Under the pieces are notes generated by a model. The model saw nothing but the letters and a program-made list of their open reading frames with translations, did no database searches and was not told where the DNA came from. Source: Sphingomonas sp. UNC305MFCol5.2 (GTDB lineage Bacteria > Pseudomonadota > Alphaproteobacteria > Sphingomonadales > Sphingomonadaceae). Taken from it: a DNA stretch of 64,000 nucleotides. How positions within the stretch are numbered: position 1 is the stretch's first letter; the number at the start of each line of letters is the position of its first letter. This document shows positions 1 to 8,178 of the stretch, one piece after another. Position numbers and translations under genes: made by a program. The DNA lies in the NCBI RefSeq assembly GCF_000712135.1, contig NZ_JOOE01000001.1, positions 1,426,001-1,490,000 of the forward strand. Reading direction: 5' to 3'.

Positions 1-1155
1 GCCGGGCTCTACCTCTACGATCTACTGGCCGGCCAATCCTCCCTGCCCCGTTCCAGGAGCCTTCACCGGGCCGACACTGCCTTCACCGATCCGCTCGCCG
101 GCGATCATAGCGGCTTCGTCTATTCGGACGCCTGGGTCGACGATGCCCGCCTCACCCTCGCCAATGCCCGCGACGCCGCCGCGCACGGCACCGAGATCGC
201 CACCCGGACCGAACTGATCTCGGCAAGCCGCGACGGAGGCGTTTGGAAGGCCCGGCTCTCCGATGACCGCACCGTCGAAGCGCGCGCCCTCGTCAACGCC
301 GCCGGCCCATGGGTGCGAACGCTCCTCGATAGCCTTGCCGTCGAGACTCGTTCGCAGGTCCGGCTGGTCAAGGGCAGCCACATCGTCGTCCCCCGCCTGT
401 TCGAGGGCGATCATGCCTATATCCTCCAGCAGCCCGATCGCCGCATCGTCTTCGCAATTCCCTATGAAGGCGGCTTCACCGAGATCGGCACCACCGACAT
501 GCCGGTCGAGCGCCCCGAAGACGCGGTCTGCTCTACCGAGGAAGTCCAGTATCTCTGCGACGCCGTGAACCGCTATTTCACACGCCAGACATCCCCCGCC
601 GATATGGTCTGGAACTGGTCCGGCGTCCGCCCGCTCCACGATGACGGAGCGGCAAAGGCGCAAGCCGTCACGCGCGATTATGTCCTCGAGCTCGACGACA
701 GCGGTGCGCCCCTGCTCTCGGTCTTCGGCGGCAAGATCACCACCGCCCGCGCACTCGCCGAGGAGGCAATGGAGAAGATCGGGCCCTTGCTCGGCATCGA
801 ACCGCGCTGCCGAACACGCGCCCGCGTCTTCCCCGGCGGCGGGATCGCCGGATTTGATCTCCATTTGGCCCATGTCCGCGCACGCTGGCCGTTCCTCGGC
901 GAGGATCGCGCGCGGCGCATGGCGCACGCTTATGGAAGCCAGCTCGGCGAGATGCTCCACGACGTTCACGACGAAGCCGGCATGGGCGCCCCCCTCGGTG
1001 CCGGCCTCACCGAAGTGGAGGCGCGCTGGATGCACGACTGCGAATGGGCACGCACGCCCGAAGACGTTCTGTACCGCCGCTCCAAGCTCGGCCTCCACAT
1101 GACCGCCGGCGAACGCGACGCCTTCGCCAAATGGTGGACCGAAATATTCGCTTAA
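1..1155 (+). CDS. glpD: Glycerol-3-phosphate dehydrogenase, C-terminal part (partial, 5' end outside window)
   Basis: FAD-dependent oxidation of sn-glycerol 3-phosphate to dihydroxyacetone phosphate at the inner membrane. The frame is open from base 1 and ends in TAA; 384 codons are visible, so roughly the first quarter of a ~500-residue protein is missing. Recognisable GlpD blocks are the early 'LYDLLAG' segment, 'NAAGPWV', 'VRLVKGSHIVVP', 'IPYEGGFTEIGTTD', 'WNWSGVRPL' and 'SVFGGKITTAR' near the nucleotide and substrate sites, followed by the C-terminal all-helical DAO_C domain. The downstream PilZ gene begins about 50 bases later. The family call is secure. The true start cannot be seen. 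Confidence 0.95.
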   Translation, partial: AGLYLYDLLAGQSSLPRSRSLHRADTAFTDPLAGDHSGFVYSDAWVDDARLTLANARDAAAHGTEIATRTELISASRDGGVWKARLSDDRTVEARALVNAAGPWVRTLLDSLAVETRSQVRLVKGSHIVVPRLFEGDHAYILQQPDRRIVFAIPYEGGFTEIGTTDMPVERPEDAVCSTEEVQYLCDAVNRYFTRQTSPADMVWNWSGVRPLHDDGAAKAQAVTRDYVLELDDSGAPLLSVFGGKITTARALAEEAMEKIGPLLGIEPRCRTRARVFPGGGIAGFDLHLAHVRARWPFLGEDRARRMAHAYGSQLGEMLHDVHDEAGMGAPLGAGLTEVEARWMHDCEWARTPEDVLYRRSKLGLHMTAGERDAFAKWWTEIFA

Positions 1156-1204
1156 TCATTTGTTGATAACTCCACCCCTAGCACTCTGCCGGGGCAGGAG
1201 GGTT

Positions 1205-1537
1205 ATGGCGACGCGGCTATCGCAATTCCGGACAGTGGGACCTGCGCTGGTCGAACAGCGTAGCGAGCCGCGGCATCGCATCACCGTCACCCGCGCCACC
1301 GTACGCAAGCAGGGCAACCCATCGATCGACGCGATATTGCGCGATCTCTCCGTCTATGGCTGCCGTCTCGCCTGCACCAGCGAACACCCCGAAGGCGAAC
1401 GCGTCTGGCTGCGCCTTCAGGATAGCGTGCCAGTCCCCGCCACCGTGATCTGGAACGACGGTAATCATATCGGCTGCCGCTTCGACGCGCCGATCGATCG
1501 CAGCCTGATGCGCTCGCTCACCCTCGTGATCTGCTGA
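1205..1537 (+). CDS. PilZ-domain protein (putative c-di-GMP binding)
   Basis: Small single-domain protein of 110 residues. It carries the two PilZ signatures: an arginine motif 'EPRHR' near residue 20 and 'DLSVYGCRL' about 30 residues later (the D/N-x-S-x-x-G block). Together these normally bind cyclic di-GMP. I chose ATG 1205 because a strong AGGAGG lies three bases upstream of it at 1197-1202; a longer frame from 1160 would bury this site. There is no signal peptide or membrane segment, so it should be cytoplasmic. The target process cannot be read from the context (glpD upstream, an unrelated minus-strand gene downstream). Confidence 0.85.
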   Translation: MATRLSQFRTVGPALVEQRSEPRHRITVTRATVRKQGNPSIDAILRDLSVYGCRLACTSEHPEGERVWLRLQDSVPVPATVIWNDGNHIGCRFDAPIDRSLMRSLTLVIC

Positions 1538-1544
1538 GTCCGGC

Positions 1545-2030
1545 TCAGCTATAGGCGATCAGTCGCCCCAACGTCCCGACACCCAGCCACATTAGCAACG
1601 ACACCAGCGCGCTCGTCCGCCCGATCATCGGCGGTACCGCGCCACCCGCCTCCACGCGCCGCTGCCACACCAGCCTGAACACCACGGCATTGGCGAGCGC
1701 CAGCGCGATCAGCATCAGCTTGCGGTGAAAAGTCACCGAGCGCGCCAGCGCCATACCGTCCGAAGCGAACAGGACGGTTCCACTCAGCACCAGCAACGCC
1801 AGTCCGCCCAGCGCCACCGGCGTCAGCGCGCGGGACAGCGCCGCGGCGGGCACGTCGCGCCACAATCCCGCAAGCCGCAGATCGACCACACCGATCCCGC
1901 CGACGAGCATCACCAGCCCCAGCAAATGTACGCTGTTCACGAACGGATAGGCCCAGGCGCCGCCGCGCGCCCATGGCCCCACGCCCACTGCGTCGAGCCA
2001 CTGGGCGAAGGCGAGCAGCGTCGCTTCCAC
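1545..2030 (-). CDS. Four-helix inner-membrane protein of unknown function (DUF6644-like)
   Basis: 161-residue hydrophobic protein with about four transmembrane stretches (roughly residues 30-52, 66-86, 98-118 and 136-156) and a His within 'VNSVHLLGL' in the first. Start is GTG 2030, preceded by a GAGGGG-type ribosome site that overlaps the end of the upstream gene; the two genes are three bases apart and almost surely co-transcribed. It resembles the DUF6644 family of uncharacterised membrane proteins, but that assignment is from memory of the family pattern. No catalytic function is proposed. Confidence 0.65.
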   Translation of the reverse strand: MEATLLAFAQWLDAVGVGPWARGGAWAYPFVNSVHLLGLVMLVGGIGVVDLRLAGLWRDVPAAALSRALTPVALGGLALLVLSGTVLFASDGMALARSVTFHRKLMLIALALANAVVFRLVWQRRVEAGGAVPPMIGRTSALVSLLMWLGVGTLGRLIAYS

Positions 2031-2033
2031 CCC

Positions 2034-2384
2034 TCAGCGCAACTCGATCGTCTTGCCGCCCGCCTGGATGCGCTCGATCCGCATCTCGGCCGTCCCGTCC
2101 TTGCGGGCATAGCCGGTCAGCGTCACCGTCTGCCCCTTGTCGATCATCGCCGAAGTAAGCCCGCGCGCTTCCATCCGGGCGACAGGCGCAAGCACCACGT
2201 GCCACTGCTTGCCCAGCCAGCGCATCGTCGCGCTGCCGTGCGGATTGGTCCAGGCGACGCCTTGCAGCTTGCCGGTGACGGTGATCGGCTTGGTCTCGTC
2301 ATACGAGCTCCAGCCATGATGCGCGAATGCAGCGGCCGGGACGGATACCGCCAGCGCCGCGGCGAACAAGGTGATGCGAGACAT
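2034..2384 (-). CDS. DUF6152-family secreted protein
   Basis: 116-residue exported protein. An N-terminal signal peptide (residues 1 to about 21, ending in 'AFA') is followed directly by 'HHGWSSYDETKP', the signature of the DUF6152 family, then 'TNPHG' and a small beta-rich domain. The frame could start at a TTG four codons earlier, but GGAGGA sits just ahead of ATG 2384, so that ATG is the start. It is first in a two-gene operon with the membrane protein at 1545-2030. The His-His N-terminus of the mature protein could bind a metal (inference). Function is unknown. Confidence 0.75.
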   Translation of the reverse strand: MSRITLFAAALAVSVPAAAFAHHGWSSYDETKPITVTGKLQGVAWTNPHGSATMRWLGKQWHVVLAPVARMEARGLTSAMIDKGQTVTLTGYARKDGTAEMRIERIQAGGKTIELR

Positions 2385-2432
2385 CGCTTCCTCCAATCGC
2401 CCCCGCCGCGGAAGCTAACGCAAAGCGCGCCT

Positions 2433-3455
2433 TCATGCACTCCCGTCCCAGTCGCCGAGCACGTTCGCGCGGGTGAATTTCGCCGCATCGGCGGCGCTCA
2501 GCATCCGCCGCGTCGGCGAGGCCGGGCCGGCGCCGGGGCCGCGGCTGCGATATTCGAACAGCCGCGCTTCCTGCGGGGTGAGCCTGCGCTGCTCGCCGTC
2601 CGGCCCCTTATACCCCATCCAGGTCCAGCCTTCGCGGCGGATATGCGTATCCATCCAGCAGTTCAGGAACACCGACTGGCCGGTCAGGGCCATGTTGCCG
2701 CCGGCGCGCCACGGCCGCCCCAGCCACACCGAACGCGGCGGCACGCCGCGCTCATGCGTCAGCCGACATTGCGAGAGCACCAGCCCGAAAGGCTGATCCA
2801 GCGGCGTGCTCGGCGCGGTGAGGAAGCCGAACTCGGTCACTCCCGGCACATAGCGCGTAACGATCTCGCAGCCTTCGAACCACGCCGCCGCGCCGCCGAA
2901 GATGAAGTCGACACCGCCCACGATCCGGCAATCGGCGATCCGCGAGCGCCCCTGCACGTAAAGCGTGTCCTGATAGCCTTCGAGCCAGCAGTGCTCGACC
3001 AGCGTCCGGTCCGCCTCGCGCCCGATCACCAGCGCGACCGCCTGCGCGCCATTGCCGGCATTGTCGCGTTTGGCGCCGATATAGTCGAAGCTGTTGCGGA
3101 TGGTCAGGTTGCGCAAGGTCGTCCCCGGCGCAGAGACGGTCAACGTGCCGGTGCGCCCTGTGCCCCAGTTGTTGCCGTCGGGGTGCTTGAGCCCGGCAAA
3201 GGCGCCGAAGCTCAGTACCGTCCCCTGCCCGCTGCCGACGATCGTGACGTTCGGCACGCTGATCGTCAGCTTCTCGACCAGCACGCCTTCGCGCACGAGG
3301 ATCCGGAACGGCCGCCCACCCGCGGCAGCGGCCCGCTCCAGCGCCTTGCCGAGCGTGCCGGTGCGCGGATCGACGGTAGCGTCCCAGCTTTCCTGCGCTT
3401 GCGCCGCCACGGGCAGCGTCAGCGCGCCAACAAGCACCGTCCGTCGATCGACCAT
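2433..3455 (-). CDS. Pectin methylesterase (carbohydrate esterase family 8)
   Basis: Hydrolyses methyl esters of homogalacturonan, exposing free galacturonate. 340 residues with an N-terminal export signal (MVDRRTVLVGALTLPVAAQA), then a right-handed beta-helix. Family signatures are all present: 'GYQDTLYV' (catalytic Gln-Asp region), 'GGVDFIFGGAA' (nucleophile Asp) and 'LGRPW' (substrate-binding Arg). Start ATG 3455 has GGGGAA upstream; the longer frame runs into the previous gene. It is the third gene of a tight proS - 2OG-oxygenase-like - esterase arrangement, about 14 kb from the pectin locus it probably serves. Acts in the periplasm or outside the cell. Confidence 0.9.
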   Translation of the reverse strand: MVDRRTVLVGALTLPVAAQAQESWDATVDPRTGTLGKALERAAAAGGRPFRILVREGVLVEKLTISVPNVTIVGSGQGTVLSFGAFAGLKHPDGNNWGTGRTGTLTVSAPGTTLRNLTIRNSFDYIGAKRDNAGNGAQAVALVIGREADRTLVEHCWLEGYQDTLYVQGRSRIADCRIVGGVDFIFGGAAAWFEGCEIVTRYVPGVTEFGFLTAPSTPLDQPFGLVLSQCRLTHERGVPPRSVWLGRPWRAGGNMALTGQSVFLNCWMDTHIRREGWTWMGYKGPDGEQRRLTPQEARLFEYRSRGPGAGPASPTRRMLSAADAAKFTRANVLGDWDGSA

Positions 3456-3466
3456 GTCATTCCCCG

Positions 3467-4072
3467 CTACCAGCGATAGTTGAAGCTCACGCTGATCCTC
3501 TTGCCCTTGCCCGATCCGGCCGGGACCTCGTGCCGCAGCCAGCTTTCCCACAACAGCACGGTCCCCGGCTCGGGCACGACCTCGACGAAGCTGCGCAGCG
3601 CCTCGGCCACGTCGGGCCGCCGCGGCGGCGCCGCCATCATCATCGGCAGCCGCGGATCCTCGAGCCGCAGCCCCCGCGCGCCCGCCGGCAACGCGACATA
3701 GACCGTGCCCGAGATCACGCTGTGCGGATGCACGTGCCCGCTATGCCCGCCCCCGCCGTTCAGGACGTTTACCCACAGGCTGTCGAGCTTGAGCTTCTTG
3801 CCGCCCAGCTCGAACCCGCAGACGTCGGCAAACTTCGCGACATGCCTGTCGAGCAGGCGCTTGAGATCGGCGAAGACCGGGTCGCGGATCGGCAGGTCGT
3901 TCAGCGAGGCATAAGAGGTATAGCCTTGATAGCCATGCTCCTTCGCCCAGCCGCGCCCTGCCTTGTCATCCTCGGCGAGCTGGAGGCACGAGGTTTCGAG
4001 CTCCCCGATCAGCGCATCGTCGCCCAATGCCTCCTGGTAGAGTTGGGAGGCGAAGAGGGACCGGACCGCCAC
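3467..4072 (-). CDS. TIGR02466-type putative 2-oxoglutarate/Fe(II) oxygenase
   Basis: 201-residue protein with the double-stranded beta-helix features of the TIGR02466 group. 'HSGHVHPHSVISGTVYV' carries the metal His region, and the C-terminal 'LLWESWLRHEV...RISVSFNYRW' carries the second His and the 2-oxoglutarate Arg/Ser-Phe-Asn tail. Related proteins are called putative oxygenases; the substrate is unknown. GTG 4072 is the likely start, four bases after the proS stop, which implies translational coupling. The pectin methylesterase gene follows after 11 bases. Start choice is moderate; family call is good. Confidence 0.75.
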   Translation of the reverse strand: MAVRSLFASQLYQEALGDDALIGELETSCLQLAEDDKAGRGWAKEHGYQGYTSYASLNDLPIRDPVFADLKRLLDRHVAKFADVCGFELGGKKLKLDSLWVNVLNGGGGHSGHVHPHSVISGTVYVALPAGARGLRLEDPRLPMMMAAPPRRPDVAEALRSFVEVVPEPGTVLLWESWLRHEVPAGSGKGKRISVSFNYRW

Positions 4073-4076
4073 GGGT

Positions 4077-5603
4077 TCAATAGGCCCGCGCGACCAGGAT
4101 CCGCTCGACCGCGGGCGCGCCGGTGAAGATGCACGCGCCTTCCGCCGCCGCAGCGTCGCCCGGCACATTGCGGAAGGTGAGCTTCAGCGCCTTCAGCCGC
4201 TCGACCACCTTGTCGAGCTCGGCGCCGCTCGGCTTCGACCAATTGACTTCGACCCAGCCGGGCTTCGCGCCCTCGAACGCCTTTTCCAGCGCGGCAAAGT
4301 CGCTCACGTCGCGGCGGATGTTGCTATCCATCCGCTCACGCGCCTGGGCGTGCAGCGCCTGCTGGATGCTCTCCAGCATCTGCGTCGCCTCGTCGACCAG
4401 CTGCCCGCGCGCGACCACAAAGCTGTCGAGCTTGCCGTCCTCGCGATAGAGCCGGTCGCGGCGGATTACCGAGACATTGCCGCCGGCGACGTCGCGCCCG
4501 CCAACCTCGATCACGATCGGCGCGCCCTTCTTCACCCAGCCCCAGCGCTTGGCGGCGGCCTTGGCAGGGCGCAGATCGAGCAACGCACGCACCGGCTCGC
4601 CGAACACGCTGAACACCGCCATTTCCTGCTGCAGCGTCTTGCAATAATCGACGATCTCGGCGTCTTCGGGCTGATCCCGCAGCATCGGCACGATCACGAT
4701 CTGCCAAGGCGCGATCCGCGGCGGGACGCGCAGCCCGTCATCATCGCCATGCACCATGATCACGCCGCCGATCATGCGGGTCGACACGCCCCAGCTCGTG
4801 GTCTGCGCCAGTTCCTGCTGCCCTTCGGCATTCTGGAACTTGATATTCTGCGCGCTCGAGAAGGTGGTGCCTAGGAAATGGCTGGTGCCTGCCTGAAGCG
4901 CCTTGCCATCCTGCATCATCGCTTCGATGCTGTAGGTCGATACCGCGCCCGGGAAGCGTTCATTCTCGGGTTTCTCACCCGCGACCACCGGCATCGCGAG
5001 GCAATCCTCGGCGAACGACCGGTACACTTCGAGCATCTTGAGCGTTTCCTCGCGCGCCTCGGCTTCGCTCGCGTGCGCGGTATGCCCTTCCTGCCAGAGG
5101 AATTCCGAGGTCCGCAGGAACATCCGCGTGCGCATCTCCCAGCGCACCACATTGGCCCATTGGTTGATCAGCACCGGCAGATCGCGCCACGACTGGACCC
5201 AACGGGAGAAGGCTGCGCCGATCACTGTCTCCGAAGTCGGCCGCACGACTAGCGGCTCCTCCAATTTGGCCTCGGGGTCGGGAACCAGCTTCCCATCCTT
5301 CTGGACGAGCCGGTGGTGCGTGACGACGGCCATCTCCTTGGCGAAGCCGTCGACATGCTCGGCTTCCTTCTCGAAATAGGAGAGCGGAATGAAGAGCGGA
5401 AAATAGCAATTCTCGTGCCCGGTCGCCTTGATGCGATCGTCGAGCAGGCGCTGGATGCGCTCCCAGATACCGTATCCCCACGGCCGGATGACCATGCATC
5501 CGCGCACCCCGCTCTCCTCGGCCAGATCGGCTTCCGAGATGACGGCTTGGTACCAGGCGGCGAAATCGGCTTCGCGAGTGACGTTGAGAGCATGCTTGAT
5601 CAT
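4077..5603 (-). CDS. proS: Proline--tRNA ligase, short archaeal/eukaryotic-like type
   Basis: Charges tRNA-Pro with proline. 508 residues. Class II signatures are visible: 'RPTSET' , 'WQEGHTAHA' (motif 2 loop) and 'TSWGVSTRMIGG' (motif 3 region), followed by an anticodon-binding domain ('APWQIVIVPM') and an extra C-terminal domain ending in Tyr. The architecture lacks the ~180-residue editing insertion typical of E. coli-type enzymes and has the C-terminal extension typical of the archaeal/eukaryotic class. Two small genes follow with very short spacing (4 and 11 bases), which is unusual company for a synthetase. Confidence 0.95.
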   Translation of the reverse strand: MIKHALNVTREADFAAWYQAVISEADLAEESGVRGCMVIRPWGYGIWERIQRLLDDRIKATGHENCYFPLFIPLSYFEKEAEHVDGFAKEMAVVTHHRLVQKDGKLVPDPEAKLEEPLVVRPTSETVIGAAFSRWVQSWRDLPVLINQWANVVRWEMRTRMFLRTSEFLWQEGHTAHASEAEAREETLKMLEVYRSFAEDCLAMPVVAGEKPENERFPGAVSTYSIEAMMQDGKALQAGTSHFLGTTFSSAQNIKFQNAEGQQELAQTTSWGVSTRMIGGVIMVHGDDDGLRVPPRIAPWQIVIVPMLRDQPEDAEIVDYCKTLQQEMAVFSVFGEPVRALLDLRPAKAAAKRWGWVKKGAPIVIEVGGRDVAGGNVSVIRRDRLYREDGKLDSFVVARGQLVDEATQMLESIQQALHAQARERMDSNIRRDVSDFAALEKAFEGAKPGWVEVNWSKPSGAELDKVVERLKALKLTFRNVPGDAAAAEGACIFTGAPAVERILVARAY

Positions 5604-5672
5604 GGCTGCGGATTAGCGGCCCACGATGCCGGGTCAATGGTGCGGTGAGAGTCAGCGCCCTTGATGTGCCGG

Positions 5673-6296
5673 CTAGCGTGGCAGCTGGGCGCTTCCGGGC
5701 AAAGGTACCCTGATCTCTCCGCGAACCATATGCGGTCGGAAAAAACGCAATCTGCCATCCGTGGGACAGAGATCATGAACCATCCACCCCAAGTCCTTGT
5801 CCTGAAGATCGCCTCGGCAAACCGGCGGAACCAGCGAAGATTCGCCTTCGATCAACGTCAGTTTGGCGGGATATTCCGGCAGCCCCAGATAAGGCTCGCG
5901 GAAGTATCGGCCATGGCGAAGAGCGCGCCCGAACATCTTCGTATGCTGCGCCGGGTTTCCCGTCGCGGACATCATTTTAAAACGAGCATCGATCACATAG
6001 GCCGGTTCGAGAAGCACGATCCGCTGTGCGTCTCCCCGTTGAAACTGGGGGGCAAGGTTCAAGTCGCTGACGGGTTCCAGCGATCGCACACCATCATCTG
6101 AGACATATCCAAAGCGGATCGGCGCGACCACGCGGATGACGTCTATCTGCCATCGTATCTCCCGACGCCAATAGACGGCCTCGAAGATTCGTCGGGCGGC
6201 AATAGGCGTTATCACGTCGTAGCTCACTCGATCGCTCGCGAACTCTGGCCTAGGAAAACAGGCCATCTGCCCAGACACATGCAACCGAAAAGGCAA
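5673..6296 (-). CDS. Orphan Cas5d-like (type I-C CRISPR Cas5) protein
   Basis: In type I-C systems Cas5d cuts pre-crRNA and caps the crRNA 5' handle. From TTG 6296 (AGGA six bases upstream) the product is 207 residues and reads as an intact Cas5d core: 'ACFPRPE', 'RVSYDVITPIAARRIFEAVYW', 'IRWQIDVIRVVAPIRF', 'EPYLGLPEYPA' and 'DLGWMVHDL'. Tyr42 lines up with the tyrosine of the known Bacillus halodurans catalytic set. The usual Lys-His pair appears here as Gln117-His118, so cleavage may be altered (alignment from memory). No other cas gene or array is present. The frame stays open upstream to 6587 (ATG 6473 is an alternative start), but that part looks non-coding. Codons such as ATA, AGA and TTA and the lower local GC suggest acquisition by transfer. 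Confidence 0.75.
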   Translation of the reverse strand: MPFRLHVSGQMACFPRPEFASDRVSYDVITPIAARRIFEAVYWRREIRWQIDVIRVVAPIRFGYVSDDGVRSLEPVSDLNLAPQFQRGDAQRIVLLEPAYVIDARFKMMSATGNPAQHTKMFGRALRHGRYFREPYLGLPEYPAKLTLIEGESSLVPPVCRGDLQDKDLGWMVHDLCPTDGRLRFFRPHMVRGEIRVPLPGSAQLPR

Positions 6297-6672
6297 GCGC
6301 GTTCCTAACTCGTTTCCTCTTTGTCTTCGTGTTGTTCCTAGCACGCCCTTCGTTCGATCCACGCTGAACTTTCTCCGTTCTGGAGTCAGTTGTCCAAAGA
6401 GCAACCCATCGGATGGCTTAAGATATGCTCGCTGCCCGCTCGTGCGGGTCTCTGATCGAAGGAAGCGTTTCATGTCCCGAGAATCCGATGTCCGCTGCAC
6501 GGTCCGCGTGGGTAGGCTGGTGTTGGCGTTGACGGTCCCGTCGCGTCTCGTCGAAACTGTTGTCGCAACCCCGCGGTCATGCGGCACTCGAGCCAGGCAT
6601 GGTTGCAGTTGCCCGCACGGATAAGTGAAGCGCAGGGTTGTGCGGCGCAGTACTGCCCCCTAACCGAACTCC

Positions 6673-7587
6673 GTGGCGCACGCGAGAACCGACAGTATCT
6701 TCAAGGGCCTTGCGCTGCGTCTTTTCGCAATCCTGTGCCTGTCGACCATGTCGGCGCTGATCAAGCTCGCCGAGACGCGCGGTGCGACTCTCGTCGAGAC
6801 GATGTTCCACCGCCAGCTCTGGGCGGTTCCGATGGTCACGGCGTGGATCGTGATGGGCCCCGGGCTCGGCTCGATTCGCACGAAACGTTTCGGCGCGCAC
6901 GTCACCCGCACCGCGATCGGGCTCACCGGCATGGTCTTCACCTTCGGGGCAGTGCTGCTGCTGCCGCTCGCCGAGGCGACCACGCTCCAGTTCACCGTCC
7001 CCATCTTCGCCACCCTGCTCGGGGCGCTGGTGCTGCGCGAAAAGACCGGCTGGCATCGCTGGGGCGCAGTGGTGATCGGTTTCGTCGGCGTGCTCGTCGT
7101 CGCCCAGCCGGGCAGCGGCCAATTCCCGTTGTTCGGCGCTTTTGTCGGACTGATGGCGGCCTTGTTCGTCGCGATCGTCGCGATCACGCTGCGCCAGATC
7201 GGCAGGACCGAAAGTGCCGGCACCACGGTCTTCTGGTTCTCCGTCCTGTCGCTACCCCCCCTCGGCCTGGCGTATCTCTTCCAGCTCCAGGCGCACGACT
7301 GGCTGACCTGGGCGAATCTGATCGCGATCGGCCTCATCGGCGGCGTCGCCCAGCTGGCGCTGACTGCGTCGGTCCGCTTCGCACCGGTTTCGACCGTCAT
7401 CCCGATGGACTATTCGAGCCTGATCTGGGGGACCTTCTACGGCTGGCTGATCTTCAGCGCCTGGCCGACGCCGTGGACGTGGCTCGGCGCGCCGATCATC
7501 ATCGCCAGCGGGCTCTACATCGTCTGGCGCGAGCGCGTGCTCCATGTCCGCAACACCGAGGGCGCGAGCGACGCGGCCGCCTCATGA
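6673..7587 (+). CDS. DMT-superfamily transporter (EamA domains)
   Basis: 304-residue inner-membrane protein with about ten transmembrane helices arranged as two EamA repeats (roughly residues 15-140 and 155-290). Typical features are an early 'LSTMSALIKLAE' helix, 'TTLQFTVPIFATLLGALVL' at the end of repeat 1, and 'STVIPMDYSSLIWGTFYGWL' in repeat 2. Members export or import small metabolites; the substrate is not predictable here. The start is GTG 6673. It converges on the DUF938 gene, the two stop ends overlapping by six bases. Confidence 0.88.
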   Translation: MAHARTDSIFKGLALRLFAILCLSTMSALIKLAETRGATLVETMFHRQLWAVPMVTAWIVMGPGLGSIRTKRFGAHVTRTAIGLTGMVFTFGAVLLLPLAEATTLQFTVPIFATLLGALVLREKTGWHRWGAVVIGFVGVLVVAQPGSGQFPLFGAFVGLMAALFVAIVAITLRQIGRTESAGTTVFWFSVLSLPPLGLAYLFQLQAHDWLTWANLIAIGLIGGVAQLALTASVRFAPVSTVIPMDYSSLIWGTFYGWLIFSAWPTPWTWLGAPIIIASGLYIVWRERVLHVRNTEGASDAAAS

Positions 7588-8178
7588 TTCGCGGCGGAAA
7601 ACAAGACTGAGATTGTTCGCCGGCATCGTCACGATCCGGTCGAGCAGCAACCCGCGTGCCGCCGCCGCAGCCGAGACCTCCTCGACGTGGCGCAGCCCCC
7701 AGGCCGGGTTGCGGGTGTTGAGCGAAACATCGAACGCCTCGTTCGATTCGGCGGTCGGCACGCCGCGCTGGCGATACGGCCCGTAAAGGATCAGCGGCGC
7801 GCCCGGCGCGAGCAACTGCCCCGCCCCTGCCATCAGCCCGAGAGTCGCTTTCCAGGGGCTGATATGTACCATGTTTACGCAGAGGATCGCATCGGCCGCC
7901 GCCACCGGCCAATCCGCCTCTGCCGCATCCAGTGCGATCGGCGGCAGCACATTGGCCATCCCCGCGCACCATTCGGCGATCGACGCCAGCGCGTCATCAT
8001 CGGGATCGCTCGGCTGCCACGTCAGATCGGGGAAGCGTTCGGCGAAGAAGGCGGCATGCTCGCCGCTTCCGCTCGCCACTTCGAGCACCAGCCCGCGATC
8101 GGGCAATTCCTCGCCCAGCACCGCCGCGATCGGCTCGCGGTTGCGCTCGGTCGCGGGCGCGTGACGCCGCGCGCTCAT
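7582..8178 (-). CDS. DUF938-family SAM-dependent methyltransferase-like protein
   Basis: 198 residues with a Rossmann-type S-adenosylmethionine fold. Visible are 'RHAPATERNREPI' at the N-terminus (a DUF938 hallmark), 'VLEVASGSGEHAAFFA' (motif I, SAM binding), 'WQPSDPD' (acidic loop) and 'NMVHISPW'. The substrate is unknown. The ATG at 8178 overlaps the stop of the upstream membrane-protein gene (ATGA), so the two are translationally coupled. No membrane segment; cytoplasmic. Confidence 0.85.
   Translation of the reverse strand: MSARRHAPATERNREPIAAVLGEELPDRGLVLEVASGSGEHAAFFAERFPDLTWQPSDPDDDALASIAEWCAGMANVLPPIALDAAEADWPVAAADAILCVNMVHISPWKATLGLMAGAGQLLAPGAPLILYGPYRQRGVPTAESNEAFDVSLNTRNPAWGLRHVEEVSAAAAARGLLLDRIVTMPANNLSLVFRRES

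Noticed and set aside
1725..3479. 584-codon plus-strand frame opposite the pectin methylesterase region
   Set aside because: Runs across three minus-strand genes with proper starts and motifs; Arg/His/Gln-rich shadow.
6297..6587. N-terminal extension of the Cas5d-like protein
   Set aside because: Arg/Thr-rich, no similarity to any Cas5 or Cas3 part; a TTG with a good ribosome site at 6296 fits the family start better. Kept only as an alternative.
6300..6670. Possible CRISPR array near the Cas5d-like gene
   Set aside because: No repeated unit of 25-40 bases with regular spacers is present; only one short repeat-like match exists.
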